Shown: piece by piece, positions 1 through 10,700 of the stretch
How the letters are laid out: each line of letters opens with the position of its first letter
How positions within the stretch are numbered: position 1 is the stretch's first letter
NCBI GenBank assembly: GCA_022447625.1
Contig: JAKVAX010000023.1
Span: forward strand, 1-51,018
From: Flavobacteriales bacterium
Lineage (GTDB): Bacteria; Bacteroidota; Bacteroidia; Flavobacteriales_D; Sanyastnellaceae
Direction of reading: 5' to 3'
Length of the DNA: 51,018 nucleotides
Made by a program: the position numbers and the translations under genes
The notes under the pieces: model-generated
Database searches by the model: none
What the model was told of the DNA's origin: nothing
What the model saw: only the letters and a program-made list of their open reading frames with translations

Positions 1-93
1 AGCAGGAAATAAGAACACTTGTAAACCTATAACAGTATTTTAGTACAAACACTGTCAACTTTTTTTAGGACGGGTCAGGCCTGACTTTCTAAT

Positions 94-128
94 GCCTTAA
101 GCCTTAGGCCATAGGCCTTAAGCCTAAA
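94..128. repeat. Five-unit degenerate heptamer tandem repeat upstream of gpsA
   Basis: The bases read as five consecutive 7-mers: GCCTTAA, GCCTTAG, GCCATAG, GCCTTAA, GCCTAAA. The tract ends 16 bases before the gpsA start codon, so it lies in the promoter or leader. A perfect 12-base palindrome, GTCAGGCCTGAC, sits just before it at 74-85. No function is known. The same 7-base periodicity with different sequence recurs in other intergenic regions of this window. Confidence 0.75.
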
Positions 129-144
129 ACTCTATCTTCGCTAC

Positions 145-1155
145 ATGACCGAAAACGCATCGAGAAAGAAACGAGTTGGAGTATTAGGAGGCGGTAGCTG
201 GGCTACGGCGATCGTCAAGATGCTCAGCAATAACCTTGATACGGTTCATTGGTGGATGCGCAGTGAGCAGTCTGCTGATCACTTGCGCAAGTTTGGTCAT
301 AACCCGAAATATATTCAGAGTATCGCTTTTGATATGGAGCAGGTGCAAGTGAGCACCAACATGCAAGAGGTGATCGATGCTTCTGATATCTTGATCATTG
401 CGATTCCTTCGGCGTTCCTGGATTCAGCGGTGAAACAATACAAACCTCAAGGACTTGATCAGAAGATTCTCTTCAGTGCGATCAAAGGGGTGATTGTAGA
501 GTACGATTCGATTCCAGCGCGCTACTTGCACAAGGAGTTTAGAACCCCCTACGAACAGATCGGTATCATCGCCGGTCCATGTCACGCAGAAGAGGTGGCA
601 AGCGAAAAGCTATCTTACCTGACTTTGGCTTGTCCGAACCTGGATATTGCAGCTGAGATGGCCGAATTGCTTCAATGCCGATACATCAAAACCAGCATTA
701 GTGAAGATGTGTTTGGAACGGAGATTAGTGCCGTCCTGAAGAACGTCTACGCTGTGGCGGCTGGGATTTGTCATGGCCTAGGTTACGGCGATAACTTCCA
801 AAGTGTGTTGATTGCCAATGCGATTCAGGAAATCAAGCGCTTCGTAGACGCGATTCACGAAGTACACCGCGATGTGAAGTCGAGCGCTTACCTCGGTGAC
901 CTTCTAGTAACTGGATATTCACCTTATTCTCGAAACCGTACGTTCGGTACGATGGTTGGAAAGGGATATAGCGTGAAAGGCGCGATGATGGAGATGAACA
1001 TGGTAGCAGAAGGCTACTACGCCGCACGCGGAATTCATGTGATGAACGAGAAGTTCAAAGTCGACATTCCTATCGCCGAAGCGGTGTATCGAATCCTGTA
1101 TGAAAAGATCAGTCCAGTGATCGAAATGCGCTTGTTGGCCGATCGCCTCAGCTAA
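145..1155 (+). CDS. gpsA: NAD(P)H-dependent glycerol-3-phosphate dehydrogenase
   Basis: This cytosolic enzyme reduces dihydroxyacetone phosphate to sn-glycerol 3-phosphate, the backbone for phospholipid synthesis. The 336-residue length fits the family. The N-terminal Rossmann motif VGVLGGGSWATA (about 11-22) binds the nucleotide. SAIKG (about 111-115) and the Lys of AVLKNVYAVAAG (about K199) match the conserved active-site lysines. SRNRTFG (262-268) is the family's C-terminal SRN-x-x-FG substrate motif. The segment before it, TGYSPY, departs from the usual TC-S form, as far as I recall of the family. The ATG at 145 is the only start that keeps the whole Rossmann strand. It stands alone on the plus strand, 74 bases before the next gene. 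Confidence 0.95.
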   Translation: MTENASRKKRVGVLGGGSWATAIVKMLSNNLDTVHWWMRSEQSADHLRKFGHNPKYIQSIAFDMEQVQVSTNMQEVIDASDILIIAIPSAFLDSAVKQYKPQGLDQKILFSAIKGVIVEYDSIPARYLHKEFRTPYEQIGIIAGPCHAEEVASEKLSYLTLACPNLDIAAEMAELLQCRYIKTSISEDVFGTEISAVLKNVYAVAAGICHGLGYGDNFQSVLIANAIQEIKRFVDAIHEVHRDVKSSAYLGDLLVTGYSPYSRNRTFGTMVGKGYSVKGAMMEMNMVAEGYYAARGIHVMNEKFKVDIPIAEAVYRILYEKISPVIEMRLLADRLS

Positions 1156-1229
1156 GAATCCACGGAAAGGGGATTTCGCCCTACATCTTAAACAACCAAA
1201 CGGCCGTAAATTACGTCTGTTTTATAGCC

Positions 1230-4200
1230 ATGAACTACCGTCTTATCCATCGGCTCCTGATCAAAGGAGTGGGCCTTTGGTGTGCACTGCTGTTTGCACA
1301 CCTAGGACTTGCTGCGCCGGAGTTTGTGAAGAACGACGGACAATGGGATGAACACATCAGGTACCGCACCGAATTACCGGGCGCCACCTTGTGGATGGAA
1401 GACAATGCGCTTACCTATCTATTGCTTGGTCATTCCTGGACCAGCTTTGGCCATCCAATTGAAGGTTTAGAAGACGACTATTCGGCACATGCTTACCGCA
1501 TGCGTTTCTTGGGTGCTTCGATTCCCACGATTAGTGGAAAAGACCCCTACTCACAATCATATAACTATTTCCGCGGTAGCGATGAAAGCCGCTGGAAACA
1601 AGGGGTGAAGGCCTTCGAGAGAATCAAATACACAGACCTGTATCAGAACATTGACCTGCTGATCTATAGCAAGGGTAGTAACCTCAAATATGATGTCAAT
1701 GTGCGACCGGGAGGAGATGTTTCAGACGTGAAATTCGGGTACGAAGGTGTGGATGCGTTGGAACTTGTTTATGGTCAGTTGAGAATTGAGACTTCCGTTC
1801 GAACCATTGTGGAGATGCGGCCATATGCCTATCAATTGATTGATGGGAAGCTCATTGAAGTCGACTGCGAATTTGTGGTTGACGGGAATGAGGTAAGCTT
1901 TGATGTGGGGGAGTACAACCCCTACTACGCGCTGGTCATTGATCCTGAGATCACGTTCGCCTCTTACATCGGATCAACAGCTTCGAATTTTGGTTTCACA
2001 GCAACAGACGACCCAGATGGAAATTTGATCGCAGGAGCCTGCATTTTTGGCGCCGGCTATCCCACAACCATTGGAGCAATTCAGGATTCTTGGGATATCA
2101 TCACCAACGGCTATTGCGACGTGGGTATTTCGAAGTTTTCTGCCGACGGTTCTCAGCTGATGTACAGCACGTATCTCGGGGGTGATGGCTTAGAAATGCC
2201 GCACAGTATCATTGCAGATGACGATGGTAATTTTGTGGTGATGGGAACCACGGGAAGCCTAAATTTCCCGACTTCAGGAGGCGCCTATCAACCCACACTC
2301 AATGGAGGTCCGCCCTTCCCGTTCAGTACGTTCTTTGTGAATGCGACACACCAAAATGGATGTGATTTCTTCGTCACGAAATTCAATGGTGACGATAGTG
2401 GTTTGCTAGCATCGACTTACATCGGAGGTAATGATACTGATGGTTTAAACGTCGCAGACAAACTCTTCTACAACTACGGTGATTCATTTCGGGGTGAAGT
2501 CATCATTGATGCGTCTGGAAGTATCGTTGTCGCTTCTACCACTTACAGCAACGATTTCCCGATGGGCGCTCCATCACCATTGATGTCGAACACTGGAATG
2601 CAGGATGGAATTGTCTTTCGCCTGAATGAAGACTTGACCGCCTTGCAATGGGCTTCATATATCGGAGGTACAGCAGATGATGCAGCCTACAGTGTGCAGC
2701 AAGACAGCAACGGCGGTTTGATTGTGACGGGTGGAACCAAGAGTTCATTCATTGATCAATGGGGCACGCCCTCTGTAGATGACACTTACAACGGAGATGT
2801 AGATGCTTTTGTCGTGAGGTTTAGTCTGGATGGAGGCAATGTTGAAGCCGCAACTTACCTAGGAACGACAGCCTATGAACAAGCCTATTTCGTTCAGTTA
2901 GATGCCGACGACAATATCTACCTCATTGGTCAAAATGAAGGTGATCTAGAGATTATTGGAGGTGTGTATGGGAACCCGGGAAGTGGACAGTTCATTGTGA
3001 AATACGACTACAACCTGTCTGCTATTCAATGGCAAACGACCATCGGAACCGGCAGTGGAGCTATTGATATTAGTCCGACAGCATTCTTGGTCAGTGACTG
3101 TGGTCAGATCTATTTCTCTGGTTGGGGTGGAATGACCAATGCACTCAATTCTGATTATGCCAACCAAAGCACGACCATTGGTTTGCCGATCACGCCGAAT
3201 GCCCAACAAACAGATACCGATGGTAGTGATTTCTACTTGGCTGTTCTTACCGCTAACGCGGAAGACCTAATGTATGCGACCTTCTTTGGTGGAGGAACAA
3301 GTAGGGAACACGTTGATGGGGGGACATCCAAATTCGACAAGGATTTCTCTGTCTATCAATCCGTTTGTGCGGGTTGTGGAGGAAATGATGATTTTCCAAC
3401 CACCCCCAATGCTTGGAGTAACGACAACGCCAGCGTCAATTGTAACCTAGGTGTCTTCAAATTCGACCTTGGACGCATCGAGGCCCAAATTGACATTGAC
3501 GGGCCAGCCGAAGTATGTGAGGGAAGCATCGCTGAATTCGTAAACAATACTTCTGGAGGCGATAGCTACGAGTGGTTCTTTGGAGACGATAATAGCAGTA
3601 CTCAGTTCGAACCAGATCATATTTATGAAGCAAACGGCACCTTCGAAATCACCCTCATTGTTAGCGATTCTGGTGACTGCTTAGAGTCTGACACCGCCTA
3701 CCTTCAGATCGAAGTATTACCCGGAGTCAATCCGACTTTAGAAGAAATTGATCCGATTTGTGAAGGCGATAGTGTTCAGCTTTTTGTCAATGGAAGTGAT
3801 AATGTTTACTGGTTAGATGATCCGACGTTGAGCGATACTTCCATCCCCAATCCATGGGCAACACCCGATGCACCAACGACCTACTACGCCGTTGACTTTA
3901 ACGATTGTGAAACGGATACCATTGGAGTGGTGGTAGATTGGATCCAAGTGGTGACGAATATTTCAGATGATGTCACGATTTGTGTTGGACAATCGACAAC
4001 ACTCACCGCAGAAGGAGGTGTTGATTATGTATGGACCCCAATTACTGGATTGGGAAGTCCGTTGAATGCTGAAACCACGGCCTCTCCTGAAGAAACCATC
4101 ACGTACACCGTTGAGATTACCACGGCTGATGGATGCTTGGCAGAAGAGTCAGTTACGGTCAACGTAGACCAGGATTTCCCAGGTGGAAATGTCTATGATC

Positions 4201-5129
4201 CGGTGGCGGTTTGTAACGGTCAGTATACCACTCTCGAAGCCCTAGACGGCATTAGTTGGAGTTGGGAACCAGCGGAATATTGTGATAATCCGAACTCTCA
4301 GACGCCGATTGTCACGGTTCCAGACACGACTCTTTTCACCGTCGAAGTCACCAATGCCTGTGGCACAGGAGAAGATCAAGTTTGGGTGAACGTCATCATT
4401 CCCAATGTTGAAGTGGGGAATGACGGTTCAGTGTGTTTTGGCGAATGGTACCCCGTTTCCGCTTGGGGTGCTGAGACCTACCAATGGCAACCTGCCTATT
4501 TGGTTGCGAATGATGAAGCTGAACAGACCTTTGTTCGTCCGGTGGATGATCAAGTCTTCACCGTCTACGGTACAGATGAGTATGGTTGTGTCGCTAGCGC
4601 GGAAGTGTTTGTAGACGTTCTTCCGTTGCCGTACGTGAATGCAGGTCCGGATCGTGTGCTGGAGTACCTCGAGTCAGACTACCTCTTCGGAACCGTCGAC
4701 GATACTGAATTCTGGTGGGAACCAGAGCTCTACATGGACTGTCCAGATTGCCTCACGCCGATCATCACTCCGCCCGAGAGTTTATGGTACGTGCTGCACA
4801 CGATTGATGCCAACGGATGTATCGGTAAAGACAGCGTATTCGTTGATGTATTCAGTCCGATTTATGTACCAAACACCTTCACCCCAGATAATGACGGCAT
4901 CAACGACATCTTCCTACCAGTAGGGGCCAACATCCGTGGTTTCCGCATGGAGATTTACAATCGTTGGGGTGAGCTAATCTTCGAAACAGAAGACCCAGAA
5001 AAAGGGTGGAACGGCTCCGTCAGAGGCGGCGAACATTACGTTCAAATCGACACCTACGTATGGATCGTGTACCATGATACCAAGGAGGGTAGGGAGAAGT
5101 TGGTTGGGCATGTGAATGTGATTCGGTAG
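1230..5129 (+). CDS. Large secreted SBBP/PKD protein with CHU_C gliding-type C-terminal domain (T9SS type B cargo)
   Basis: A 1299-residue exported protein, probably cell-surface or released. Residues 1-28 form a signal peptide ending near LGLAAP. Residues about 32-230 resemble the DUF7948 head (EFVKNDGQWDEHIRY). Residues about 240-740 hold repeated strand units of the SBBP type (for example MYSTYLGGDG and LASTYIGGND), typical of a beta-propeller. A PKD domain follows at about 757-835 (YEWFFGDDNSS, then HIYEANGTFEITLIV), then several Ig-like Cys-containing repeats. The last about 88 residues, beginning YVPNTFTPDNDGINDIFLP, are the gliding-motility-associated C-terminal domain that directs proteins through the type IX secretion system. 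Likely an adhesin or surface structural protein; the ligand cannot be read from sequence. The 13-base motif occurs three times in this gene (1569, 3251, 4592). Confidence 0.9.
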   Translation: MNYRLIHRLLIKGVGLWCALLFAHLGLAAPEFVKNDGQWDEHIRYRTELPGATLWMEDNALTYLLLGHSWTSFGHPIEGLEDDYSAHAYRMRFLGASIPTISGKDPYSQSYNYFRGSDESRWKQGVKAFERIKYTDLYQNIDLLIYSKGSNLKYDVNVRPGGDVSDVKFGYEGVDALELVYGQLRIETSVRTIVEMRPYAYQLIDGKLIEVDCEFVVDGNEVSFDVGEYNPYYALVIDPEITFASYIGSTASNFGFTATDDPDGNLIAGACIFGAGYPTTIGAIQDSWDIITNGYCDVGISKFSADGSQLMYSTYLGGDGLEMPHSIIADDDGNFVVMGTTGSLNFPTSGGAYQPTLNGGPPFPFSTFFVNATHQNGCDFFVTKFNGDDSGLLASTYIGGNDTDGLNVADKLFYNYGDSFRGEVIIDASGSIVVASTTYSNDFPMGAPSPLMSNTGMQDGIVFRLNEDLTALQWASYIGGTADDAAYSVQQDSNGGLIVTGGTKSSFIDQWGTPSVDDTYNGDVDAFVVRFSLDGGNVEAATYLGTTAYEQAYFVQLDADDNIYLIGQNEGDLEIIGGVYGNPGSGQFIVKYDYNLSAIQWQTTIGTGSGAIDISPTAFLVSDCGQIYFSGWGGMTNALNSDYANQSTTIGLPITPNAQQTDTDGSDFYLAVLTANAEDLMYATFFGGGTSREHVDGGTSKFDKDFSVYQSVCAGCGGNDDFPTTPNAWSNDNASVNCNLGVFKFDLGRIEAQIDIDGPAEVCEGSIAEFVNNTSGGDSYEWFFGDDNSSTQFEPDHIYEANGTFEITLIVSDSGDCLESDTAYLQIEVLPGVNPTLEEIDPICEGDSVQLFVNGSDNVYWLDDPTLSDTSIPNPWATPDAPTTYYAVDFNDCETDTIGVVVDWIQVVTNISDDVTICVGQSTTLTAEGGVDYVWTPITGLGSPLNAETTASPEETITYTVEITTADGCLAEESVTVNVDQDFPGGNVYDPVAVCNGQYTTLEALDGISWSWEPAEYCDNPNSQTPIVTVPDTTLFTVEVTNACGTGEDQVWVNVIIPNVEVGNDGSVCFGEWYPVSAWGAETYQWQPAYLVANDEAEQTFVRPVDDQVFTVYGTDEYGCVASAEVFVDVLPLPYVNAGPDRVLEYLESDYLFGTVDDTEFWWEPELYMDCPDCLTPIITPPESLWYVLHTIDANGCIGKDSVFVDVFSPIYVPNTFTPDNDGINDIFLPVGANIRGFRMEIYNRWGELIFETEDPEKGWNGSVRGGEHYVQIDTYVWIVYHDTKEGREKLVGHVNVIR

Positions 5130-5193
5130 ACGGTGGGCGGTGGACAGTTGACGGTTGACGATAGACCGTGGACCGTGGACTGTTGACGGACTA
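5124..5193. repeat. Degenerate heptamer tandem repeat, CNGTKGA family
   Basis: Starting in the last codons of the preceding gene, the DNA reads as about nine or ten 7-base units: CGGTAGA, CGGTGGG, CGGTGGA, CAGTTGA, CGGTTGA, CGATAGA, CCGTGGA, CCGTGGA, CTGTTGA, CGGACTA. The stop codon TAG lies inside the first unit. Related units in reverse orientation occur at about 49037-49060 and 50655-50680. No coding or terminator role is visible. Confidence 0.75.
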
Positions 5194-5197
5194 ACCA

Positions 5198-5251
5198 ACT
5201 AACCATGCTAACCGCCGAAGGCGGACTAATCATGCTATCCGCCGAAAGCGG
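5198..5251. repeat. Two tandem 27-base hairpin units (ACTAAYCATGCTA + CCGCC hairpin)
   Basis: Units 5198-5224 and 5225-5251 each start ACTAAYCATGCTA and end with a short GC stem: CCGCC-GAA-GGCGG in the first, CCGC-CGAAA-GCGG in the second. A third unit is at 50461-50487 with CCTCCGGAGG in the stem position, and the ACTAACCATGCTA half recurs at 50488 and, reversed, near 49015-49027. Stem changes that keep pairing suggest that the hairpin rather than the base sequence is preserved. The remaining bases to 5328 show no further feature. Confidence 0.65.
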
Positions 5252-5328
5252 CCTATTAGAACCACTCATCAAGAATTCCCGGAACATTCGAATCCTTTGC
5301 TTAGTTTCGTTCCAAACCTGTTCCGATT

Positions 5329-7512
5329 ATGAAAAATAAATTTCTCTATTTCGTCTTTGCTGCGCTTATTTTTGCAGCCGGATGTGGTGATCCAGCGCCA
5401 CCAGCAGATGATACTAAAGCAAGCAAACCTATGCCTGAAGCTCCTGTAGCTAAAATGCAGCCAGAAGAGATGACCATTCACGGGGATACTCGTGTAGATA
5501 ACTACTTCTGGATGCGCCTATCTGACGATCAGAAGAAAGCGGATACGCCTGATGCACAGACACAAGATGTACTCGATTATTTGAATGCTGAAAACGCATA
5601 CAAAGACACGGTACTAAAAGATACTGAAGGACTTCAGCAGAAGCTCTTTGATGAAATTGTTGGTCGTATCAAACAAGACGATCAAAGTGTTCCTGTAAAG
5701 GTTGACGGATACTGGTACTACACTCGTTACGAGGAAGGACAAGAGTACCCTTACCACTGCCGTAAGAAAGAAAGCCTAGAAGGTGAAGAAGAAGTGATGA
5801 TGAATGTCAATGAAATGGCAGAAGGTTATGCTTACTACGCAGTAGGTGGACGCTCTGTTAGTCCTGACAACAAGCTTCTCGCCTTTGGAGTTGACACGGT
5901 AAGCCGTCGTCAATACACCGTACACATCAAGAACCTCGAAACAGGGGAGATCTTCGACGATATTATTCCTGAGACTACGGGAGGGGCAACTTGGGCCAAC
6001 GATAACAAGACGTTATTCTACACGAAGAAAGATCCTGTTACACTCCGTTCATACCGTGTATACAAGCACGTGATTGGAACTGACGCATCAGAAGATGAGT
6101 TGGTATTCGAAGAGGCCGACGAGACCTTCTCTTGTTACGTATGGAAGTCAAAGTCGAAAGACTACCTCATGATCGGAAGCTATGCAACGCTTTCATCAGA
6201 GGTACGCTTCGTGGATGCGAACAACCCAAATGGAGAGTGGCAAATCATTCAGCCTCGTGAGCGCAACTTGGAATACAGTGTGGCACACTACGGAAATGAT
6301 TTCTACATCGTACACAACCAGGATGCGAAGAACTTCAAGCTGTCGAAAACGTCAGTGAACAATACAGGTAAAGACAACTGGGAAACAGTGATCGAACACC
6401 GCGATAACGTCCTACTTGAAGGAATTGAGATCTTCAAAAACTTCCTAGTAGTAGACGAGCGTATTGAAGGGTTGACAAACCTTCGTGTGATGCCTTGGGA
6501 CGGTGGTGATGAGCACTACCTTGAATTCCAAGATCCAGCATACACGGCGTACATCGCAGGTAACCCAGAGTTTGATACAGAGGTGCTACGTTACGGGTAC
6601 AGCTCGATGACGACACCGAATTCGACCTACGACTACGATATGACGTCGAAGGAGCGCACGCTGCTCAAGCAGCAGGAAGTGATGGATCCCAACTTCTCTT
6701 CTGACAACTACGCGAGTGAGCGCATCATGGCTACTGCCGCTGATGGAACGAAGGTTCCAATGTCAATCGTTTACCGCAAGGGAATGCAGAAGGATGGAAG
6801 CAATCCACTTCTTCTCTACGCTTACGGTTCTTACGGAGCATCAATGGACCCATACTTTAGCTCAGTTCGATTGAGCTTGCTAGACCGCGGATTTGTTTAC
6901 GTGATTGCCCACATTCGTGGAGGTCAAGAAATGGGACGTCAATGGTATGAAGATGGGAAGCTTCTCAAGAAGAAGAACACATTCACAGACTACGTTGATT
7001 GTGCAGACCACTTGATCGCTGAGGGGTACACTTCTGCAGATCACCTCTACGCCATGGGTGGAAGCGCCGGTGGACTATTGATGGGTGCAGTGGTAAATAT
7101 GCGTCCTGAGCTCTTCAACGGAGTAGTAGCTGCAGTACCTTTCGTAGACGTTATTTCAACCATGTTGGATGAGAGCATTCCTTTGACAACGGGTGAATTT
7201 GACGAGTGGGGTAACCCGAAAGATGAGGAGTACTACCACTACATCAAGTCGTACTCACCATACGATCAGGTGGAAGCAAAAGATTACCCGAACATGCTGG
7301 TTACAACCGGATACTGGGATAGCCAAGTTCAGTACTGGGAACCTGCGAAATGGGTAGCGAAACTTCGCGAAGTGAAGACCGACGATAACACCTTGTTGTT
7401 ACACTGCAATATGGACGTTGGACACGGAGGAGCTTCTGGTCGTTTCGAACGATTTAAAGAGACAGCGATGGAATACGCGTTCTTCATGATGCTTGAGGGC
7501 ATTGAAGAATGA
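5329..7512 (+). CDS. Prolyl oligopeptidase family (S9A) lipoprotein, oligopeptidase B-like
   Basis: A 727-residue serine peptidase that probably trims short basic or proline-containing peptides in the periplasm. The N-terminus MKNKFLYFVFAALIFAAGC ends in a lipobox (FAAGC), so it is predicted to be lipid-anchored, unlike cytosolic E. coli oligopeptidase B. Residues about 45-450 form the seven-bladed propeller. The alpha/beta-hydrolase domain follows, with nucleophile Ser579 in GGSAGG, Asp664 in TTGYWDSQV and His699 in VGHGG, all in the expected order. YGSYGAS and AHIRGGQEMGRQWYEDGK are typical S9A blocks. Specificity between oligopeptidase B and prolyl endopeptidase cannot be settled, but the C-terminal blocks look more like oligopeptidase B. 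A terminator follows. Confidence 0.92.
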   Translation: MKNKFLYFVFAALIFAAGCGDPAPPADDTKASKPMPEAPVAKMQPEEMTIHGDTRVDNYFWMRLSDDQKKADTPDAQTQDVLDYLNAENAYKDTVLKDTEGLQQKLFDEIVGRIKQDDQSVPVKVDGYWYYTRYEEGQEYPYHCRKKESLEGEEEVMMNVNEMAEGYAYYAVGGRSVSPDNKLLAFGVDTVSRRQYTVHIKNLETGEIFDDIIPETTGGATWANDNKTLFYTKKDPVTLRSYRVYKHVIGTDASEDELVFEEADETFSCYVWKSKSKDYLMIGSYATLSSEVRFVDANNPNGEWQIIQPRERNLEYSVAHYGNDFYIVHNQDAKNFKLSKTSVNNTGKDNWETVIEHRDNVLLEGIEIFKNFLVVDERIEGLTNLRVMPWDGGDEHYLEFQDPAYTAYIAGNPEFDTEVLRYGYSSMTTPNSTYDYDMTSKERTLLKQQEVMDPNFSSDNYASERIMATAADGTKVPMSIVYRKGMQKDGSNPLLLYAYGSYGASMDPYFSSVRLSLLDRGFVYVIAHIRGGQEMGRQWYEDGKLLKKKNTFTDYVDCADHLIAEGYTSADHLYAMGGSAGGLLMGAVVNMRPELFNGVVAAVPFVDVISTMLDESIPLTTGEFDEWGNPKDEEYYHYIKSYSPYDQVEAKDYPNMLVTTGYWDSQVQYWEPAKWVAKLREVKTDDNTLLLHCNMDVGHGGASGRFERFKETAMEYAFFMMLEGIEE

Positions 7513-7568
7513 TCCGTATCTTTAGACTAACCTAAGGACGAAAGTTCTACGGGTTTTGATATTTGAAG

Positions 7569-7593
7569 AAGTCCCGCTTTTGCGGGGCTTTTT
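7569..7593 (+). terminator. Rho-independent terminator after the S9A peptidase gene
   Basis: Stem CCCGC / GCGGG around a TTTT loop, extended by A-T and G-T pairs, followed directly by a run of five T. It ends the peptidase transcript 57 bases after the stop codon. Confidence 0.85.
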
Positions 7594-7705
7594 CATTTCG
7601 CTGGTTTTCAGTCTTACAGGGCATTTTTTCGACGAATGGTGAATTTGACCCGATGTAAAGGGTTATATTCGCGCTGAGCACTGAGATAAACTTAATCAAA
7701 TCACT

Positions 7706-10700
7706 ATGCATTCGTTCTCGCTGAATGTCAACCCATGCTTGTCATGCGTTGTCTTATTCCTATTTTTAGGACTTAGCCTAACTGCAAATTCACAAACCTA
7801 CACATGGGACTATCTAGGTAGTCAAGGAGTATCTTCTGGAACAGGAGAGTGGACGGAATTGGAATACAATCCGGTATCCGGTGAGCTATACCTAGCATTT
7901 CAAGATGAAGCCAACGCTGAGAAGATCACTGTCATGAAACATGATGGTGTTTCATGGTCAACAGTTGGGTCAGCCGGCTTTTCAGAAGGACAATCATTTC
8001 ACCCAGATCTTGAATTTGACAGTTCCGGGAATCCATATGTTGCGTACCGTTCTTTCCCAGGGGGGGCATATACAGTAGAAACCTTCGACGGTTCAAGCTG
8101 GTCTCCGGTAGGGACCGCTGGGTTTACCAATTTCTGTAATGGAGGAGGTACCTTGGCTATCGATCCAACGAATAACGACTTGTACTTGGCATATCCAGAT
8201 CTGGATAATGGAATGAGCAATCGTTTGAGCGTTCAAAAATGGGATGGTTCAAGCTGGAGTTTTGTCGGAAGTCAAGGAATAACAGCTGACGGTACCGGTT
8301 TTCCAAGCATCGAGTTCGATGCCTCAGGAACTCCACATGTATTGTATCGTTCGAATTCTTCGTATTCGTTGACATTATTGACGTTTGACGGCACGAACTG
8401 GAATACGGTCGGAAGCTCGAATTTCTCGAGTGCATCTCCGAGTGCCTATGGCGCTGCGTTGAAATTTAACCCTGTTTCGAATGAACCATGGGTAGTGACT
8501 AGAGGTAACGGCAATGTCCATTTCGCCTATCGATTTGACGGAACATCGTGGGTTGACGAAGGCCTCCCTTCGTACTCCTACTCTAGCTCTTCGAGACGAA
8601 TCTTTCTTGAATTTGATGCCGCTGGTAATGCCTATTTCGCTTTCAGAAGAAATGCTGGCACCCCTGTATTTACGATCAGCGTAGTCAGCAACGCTACAGG
8701 CACTTGGGACTATGCTGGAGACAGCACGATTCCTGAAGATTTAGCCGATTATCCATCAATGGAAATATCTCCTATGGGTGAACCGGTCATCGCATTCAGA
8801 GATGACAGTGGCGCTGGTGCAGGTAAAATTTCAGTGATCATGGCTTCGGTATCTATTGAAGGCTGTACCGACCCAACCGCCTGTAACTACAACTCCGAGG
8901 CAACTCAAGACGATGGTTCATGTTTAACAATTCAAGGTTGTACTGATGCATTGGCATGTAATTATGACGCTAGCGCGGAATGTGAAGATGGTTCGTGTAC
9001 GTACCCAGACCTTGGCCTTGATTGCGATGGCAATTGCGTTCCTAGCGTATTGATCACAGTTGATAGTGGAGCACCTGCTTCAATGGCGGGCTTATATGAC
9101 GTGGCATCGGATTGTGATTTTTCTGAAGGAGGAGCCTGGTTCGGAGGAGTAGACTACATGGTTTGTTTCCGAAAAGATGATGGTTCTGATTGGAGAATTT
9201 GGAATACAGGATGTGGTTGGGAAATTGGACGAATTGAGTCTGGTTCTTGGGAACGTTATGCGAGATATTATACAGGCCAGTGTAACCTCATTCCTGATGA
9301 ACAATTAGGATTTGAGGCATTGACTACCACCACCTTCTACGACGGATTTGGACAACTTATCGTTGGTATTGAATCTGAATTGTTTGGTCTTGAGGGATGT
9401 ACTGATCCATCTGCATGTAACTATGATGCGAATGCTCAATGCGATGATGGTTCATGTCTGACAATTCAAGGTTGTACTGATGCATTGGCATGTAATTATG
9501 ACGCTAGCGCGGAATGTGAAGATGGTTCGTGTTTGCTACCAGATGGTTGTACAGATCCAGAAGCTTACAACTATGATCCAGCCGCGACTTGTGATGATGG
9601 AAGCTGTACAGAATTTGGTTCAGCCTTAAATTTCAACGGAGTTAGCGGTGCTTTTGACGCGGTGAACATTCCAGTGGATGCTACAGTTTCCTTCGGTTCT
9701 GGAGCGTTTACCATCGAAACATGGTTCAGAATGAACTCTACTTCTGATTTTTCTTCCCTCCTTGCTGCCTACATGGTTTCGAACGGAGGGTGGGCCTTCC
9801 ACCGGGATGATCCAGAAAGTGGGTCCAATAATGTGCGTTTCATTGTAGGGAACGCCGCTGCTACCGGGACTTTCGAAAGTATTTATACAGGGCCTCTGAA
9901 CTTTGGAGAATGGTATCATATCGCCGGTGTTCGCGATGATAATGAGTTAAGGCTATATCTCAACGGGGTTCTCATTGGTTCGGTACCTTCATCTAGAAAT
10001 ATTCCCACACATCCTCTGCTTTTAGGAAAAAGGTATGTTGAGGTTCCACAATGGGGACACAACGGAGATCTTGATGAGGTACGTCTATGGGATCGAGCAT
10101 TGAATGAGGATGAAATTAATGCCCGCATGAATTGTGAGTTGAACGGAGATGAACCAGGATTGGTCCGTTACTACAAATTCAACCAAGGAGAAGCGTTTGG
10201 AGATAATACGTCAATCACTACGGCCACAAGTGATCATATTGCGAACCCGGTTGATGGAACGTTGTCAGGTTTTGCTTTGACAGGATCAGTAGCCAATTTC
10301 GTGGTTGGTCAAGACCTTACTGATCCTTGTTTACCATTGATCGAAGGATGTATGGATCCAACAGCGTGTAATTATGATGCAACGGCTCAAACGGATGATG
10401 GGTCGTGTTTAACTATTCCAGGTTGTATTGATCCAACTGCATGTAATTATGACGCTAGCGCGGAATGCGATGATGGCTCATGTATTCTACCTGATGGATG
10501 TACAGACGATACGGCATGTAACTACGACCCAGCAGCCCTTTGTGATGACGGTTCATGTGATTTCACATCATGTGTTGGATGCACTGATCCGTTAGCAGAC
10601 AACTACGAAGCAGATAACACCGTTGACGATGGGTCTTGTACTTACTGTCCGGCAACACTGACTTACAACACCACAATCGCGGAGCCGATTGTCATCGGAG

